Source: an uncultured Synergistales bacterium
GTDB lineage: Bacteria; Synergistota; Synergistia; Synergistales; Aminobacteriaceae
Direction of reading: 5' to 3'
DNA: 15,044 nt
NCBI GenBank assembly: GCA_905236605.1
Contig: CAJORD010000062.1
Location: 1 to 15,044 of the forward strand
Part shown: positions 12,450 to 15,044 of the stretch, piece after piece
Layout: each line of letters opens with the position of its first letter
Numbering within the stretch: the first letter of the stretch is position 1
Notes under the pieces: model-generated
Seen by the model: the letters and a program-made list of their open reading frames with translations, nothing else
Database searches by the model: none
What the model was told of the DNA's origin: nothing
Made by a program: the position numbers and the translations under genes

Positions 12450-15032
12450 ATGCTTTTCAACAACTTAAAAAAAATTTTAGGCTTAGACCCTAATGAGAAC
12501 GCTTTGAAAAAATATTCGGCAATGGTCGAAATTATAAATTCTTACGCGGAAGACATTCACACGAAATCTGACGACGAAATTAAATCTCGTTTCGCCGAAT
12601 TAAAATCGCAGGTTCAAGAAAATCCTGATTCACTTGATGATTTATTGCCAGAAGTCTTCGCTATCGTTCGTGAAGTTTCAGAAAGAACAATAGGCCTTCG
12701 TCATTATGATGTTCAATTAGTCGGCGGCATGGCGTTGCACGACGGTCGCATAGCCGAAATGAAAACCGGCGAAGGTAAAACTCTCGTTGCTCCTTTGGCC
12801 GTAGTCTTGAACGCAATGAGGGGCGAAGGCGTTCACCTCGTAACCGTTAACGATTATTTAGCGCGGCGCGACGCCGAATGGATGACGCCTGTTTATAATT
12901 TTTTAGGCTTGACCGCCGGCGTGATTTATCCCTATATGCCGATTGAAGAACGAAGAGCCGCTTATATGGCCGATGTTACTTATGGAACTAACAGCGAGTT
13001 CGGATTTGATTATCTTCGTGACAACATGGTCATGAATCAAAATGAAATGGTTCAGCGCGGTCATAACTTCTGTATCGTTGACGAAGTAGACTCGATTTTA
13101 ATCGATGAAGCCCGAACGCCTTTAATAATTTCCGGGCCGTCCGATGATGACGCGGGTTTATATGTCAAAGCCGACAGCGCAGCGCGATTTTTGAAAGTCG
13201 GTGCCGATTACGAAGTCGACGAAAAAGAAAAAAGTATCTCAATGACCGAAGCAGGCATTCAAAAATGCGAAGATTATCTCAAAATGCCGGGATTATTTTC
13301 TGACGCAGCTCACTCGGATTTAGCTCATCGAGTTGTTCAGGCGCTCAAAGCTCACGAACTTTTCAAGCGCGATATTGATTACGTCGTTAAAGACGGCGAA
13401 GTCGTTATTGTTGACGAGTTCACAGGCCGCTTGATGATCGGGCGAAGATATTCAGACGGTCTTCATCAGGCTATCGAAGCTAAAGAGCGCGTGAAAGTCG
13501 GGCGTGAAAGTCAGACGCTCGCGACAATAACTCTTCAAAATTATTTCAGAATGTATCACAAGCTCGCCGGCATGACAGGCACCGCCGCAACCGAAGCCGA
13601 AGAATTCAAAGAGATTTATGGCCTTCAGGTTGTTTCAATCCCAACTCACAAGACCATGATACGAACTGACAATCCCGATGTGATTTATGCGACTGAACAC
13701 GAAAAATTTTCAGCGGTCGTTGACGAAGTCGAAGAGCGACACAAGAACGGTCAGCCCGTTCTCGTCGGCACAACTTCAATCGAAAATTCTGAACGTGTCA
13801 GCAAATTATTGAAGGCTCGAAAAATTTCTCATCAAGTTCTTAACGCGAAGTATCACGAACAAGAAGCCGCTATCGTAGCTCAAGCTGGACGCGAAGGAGC
13901 CGTTACTGTCGCTACGAACATGGCCGGACGCGGTACGGACATCATGCTAGGCGGCAATCCTCCAGACCCCGAAGAGCATGAAAGAGTTGTGAAAGCCGGA
14001 GGCCTCGCGATAATCGGAACAGAGCGCCACGAATCACGCCGCATTGACAATCAGCTTCGAGGACGTTCAGGCCGTCAGGGCGACCCGGGAACTTCGAGAT
14101 TTTATTTATCATTGGAAGATAATTTGCTGCGTCTGTTCGGTTCTGAAAAGATTCAGCCACTAATGGGCAAATTAGGACTTAAAGACGGTGAAGCAATCGA
14201 ATCGCCGATTTTGTCAAAGATAATCGAGAACTCTCAAAAGAAAGTTGAAGAGTTACATTTTGATATTCGCCGTCAGCTCTTGGCCTACGATAACGTTATG
14301 AACCAGCAACGCGAAGCCATCTATGCAGAACGCGCCGACATTATCGAAACTCCGAATGACGAAATGCCCGAGTACGGTTGGGAAGTCGTCCGCGGTGTCG
14401 TCAATGACATTCTCGAAAAATATTTCCCCGAAGATAATTCAGAGGCTGACGGTGAACGCGCGGCCGCGAGATTAAAATCTTTGTTCGGTGCGAGTGTTGC
14501 CGGAAAAATCGCAAGCGTTGATAACCGTCTCGACATGGAAGGCATTAGAGATGAAATTCTCGACGACGTGAAGAAACTTTTTGACGCGAAAATCGCCGAA
14601 TTAAATTCAAACACTGAAACAGACGACAAGCCCGCAGGTGTCATAATGCGATATATCCTGCTTAACACTCTTGATTCTGCGTGGCGCGAACATCTCACCG
14701 GCATGGACGAATTACGACGCGGGATCGGTCTTCGTGCAATCGGTCAGAAAGATCCGCTCATCGAATATCAGTTTGAATCTTATAATCTGTTTCAAGAGAT
14801 GATGGAGCGCGTCAAAGATTCTTTCACGCAGCAGGCTTTCAGAGTTCGACTTCTAACCGACGATATGAAACGTAAGCGTGAAATGACGATGGAGAAAAAA
14901 GAATTTTCAATGTCTGGCGGGCAAGCGCCTGAGCCTGTAACGGTGAAAAAGCTCCCCAAAGTCGGACGCAATGACCCGTGCCCATGTGGCAGCGGCAAAA
15001 AATATAAATATTGCCACGGACGAGGACTTTAA
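12450..15032 (+). CDS. secA: Preprotein translocase ATPase SecA
   Basis: The cytoplasmic and membrane-associated motor that pushes preproteins through SecYEG. The complete 860-residue protein has Walker A MKTGEGKT (104-111), TVNDYLARRDAEWM in the first nucleotide-binding fold, Walker B DEVDSILIDEARTPLIISG (211-229), KLAGMTGTA (371-379), AGRGTDIMLGG (492-502) and GTERHESRRIDNQLRGRSGRQGD (523-545; motif VI, arginine finger region). The helical scaffold/wing follows. The C-terminal SecB/lipid-binding zinc knuckle CPCGSGKKYKYCH has C844, C846, C855 and H856. Length is normal (about 830-900). ATG 12450 follows AGGAG. The 12 bases after the stop end in AGTAGGA, which may be the ribosome site of a following gene. 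No truncation or frameshift. Confidence 0.98.
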   Translation: MLFNNLKKILGLDPNENALKKYSAMVEIINSYAEDIHTKSDDEIKSRFAELKSQVQENPDSLDDLLPEVFAIVREVSERTIGLRHYDVQLVGGMALHDGRIAEMKTGEGKTLVAPLAVVLNAMRGEGVHLVTVNDYLARRDAEWMTPVYNFLGLTAGVIYPYMPIEERRAAYMADVTYGTNSEFGFDYLRDNMVMNQNEMVQRGHNFCIVDEVDSILIDEARTPLIISGPSDDDAGLYVKADSAARFLKVGADYEVDEKEKSISMTEAGIQKCEDYLKMPGLFSDAAHSDLAHRVVQALKAHELFKRDIDYVVKDGEVVIVDEFTGRLMIGRRYSDGLHQAIEAKERVKVGRESQTLATITLQNYFRMYHKLAGMTGTAATEAEEFKEIYGLQVVSIPTHKTMIRTDNPDVIYATEHEKFSAVVDEVEERHKNGQPVLVGTTSIENSERVSKLLKARKISHQVLNAKYHEQEAAIVAQAGREGAVTVATNMAGRGTDIMLGGNPPDPEEHERVVKAGGLAIIGTERHESRRIDNQLRGRSGRQGDPGTSRFYLSLEDNLLRLFGSEKIQPLMGKLGLKDGEAIESPILSKIIENSQKKVEELHFDIRRQLLAYDNVMNQQREAIYAERADIIETPNDEMPEYGWEVVRGVVNDILEKYFPEDNSEADGERAAARLKSLFGASVAGKIASVDNRLDMEGIRDEILDDVKKLFDAKIAELNSNTETDDKPAGVIMRYILLNTLDSAWREHLTGMDELRRGIGLRAIGQKDPLIEYQFESYNLFQEMMERVKDSFTQQAFRVRLLTDDMKRKREMTMEKKEFSMSGGQAPEPVTVKKLPKVGRNDPCPCGSGKKYKYCHGRGL

Positions 15033-15044
15033 TTAAAAGTAGGA

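Noticed and set aside
1..15044. CRISPR arrays, insertion sequences, prophage or replication origin
   Set aside because: No spaced repeats of CRISPR type, no transposase or integrase, and no DnaA-box cluster were seen.

Overview
The window (AT-rich, roughly low-to-mid 40s % GC by eye) is a dense bacterial chromosome segment of housekeeping and cell-envelope genes. A CsaB-type polysaccharide pyruvyl transferase next to a DUF5693-type membrane protein, PlsY, a long GlmU, and a Gfo/Idh/MocA sugar-nucleotide oxidoreductase suggest an anaerobic diderm with S-layer or secondary-polymer anchoring. Synergistota is my first guess and a Negativicutes-like Bacillota my second. That placement is inference from gene content, not proven here.

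Layout. (1) 1-6187, plus strand: a tightly packed, partly overlapping series, maf (5' end cut by the window) - tmcAL - DUF5693 membrane protein - csaB - RelA/SpoT-like protein - plsY. It joins nucleotide-pool and tRNA quality control with envelope assembly. (2) 6188-8740, minus strand: tRNA-Gln(TTG) - glmU - prs behind one good promoter, meeting plsY tail to tail at a heptamer-repeat hairpin. (3) 8755-10560, plus strand: a strong promoter, a BdhA/YqhD-type iron alcohol dehydrogenase, folK with a TTG start, and a terminator. (4) 10569-11623, minus strand: a Gfo/Idh/MocA oxidoreductase. (5) 11649-12020, plus strand: a 110-residue cysteine-motif protein of unknown function. (6) 12021-12449: an intergenic region holding an unannotated 41-codon hydrophobic ORF on the minus strand. 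(7) 12450-15032: secA.

The most interesting part is region 6. The 41-residue hydrophobic peptide has its own extended -10 promoter, a leader in which the Shine-Dalgarno sequence is locked in an 8-bp hairpin, a long structured 3' UTR, a strong intrinsic terminator, and extended -10 elements on the opposite strand that could make antisense RNA. This is the architecture of a type I toxin-antitoxin locus, but I do not recognise the peptide. Other items worth a second look are degenerate ACTCCTA heptamer arrays, one forming the first codons of csaB and another the plsY/prs junction; a RelA/SpoT-like domain whose catalytic-site residues look replaced; and a great excess of AAAATTTT tracts, including inside genes.
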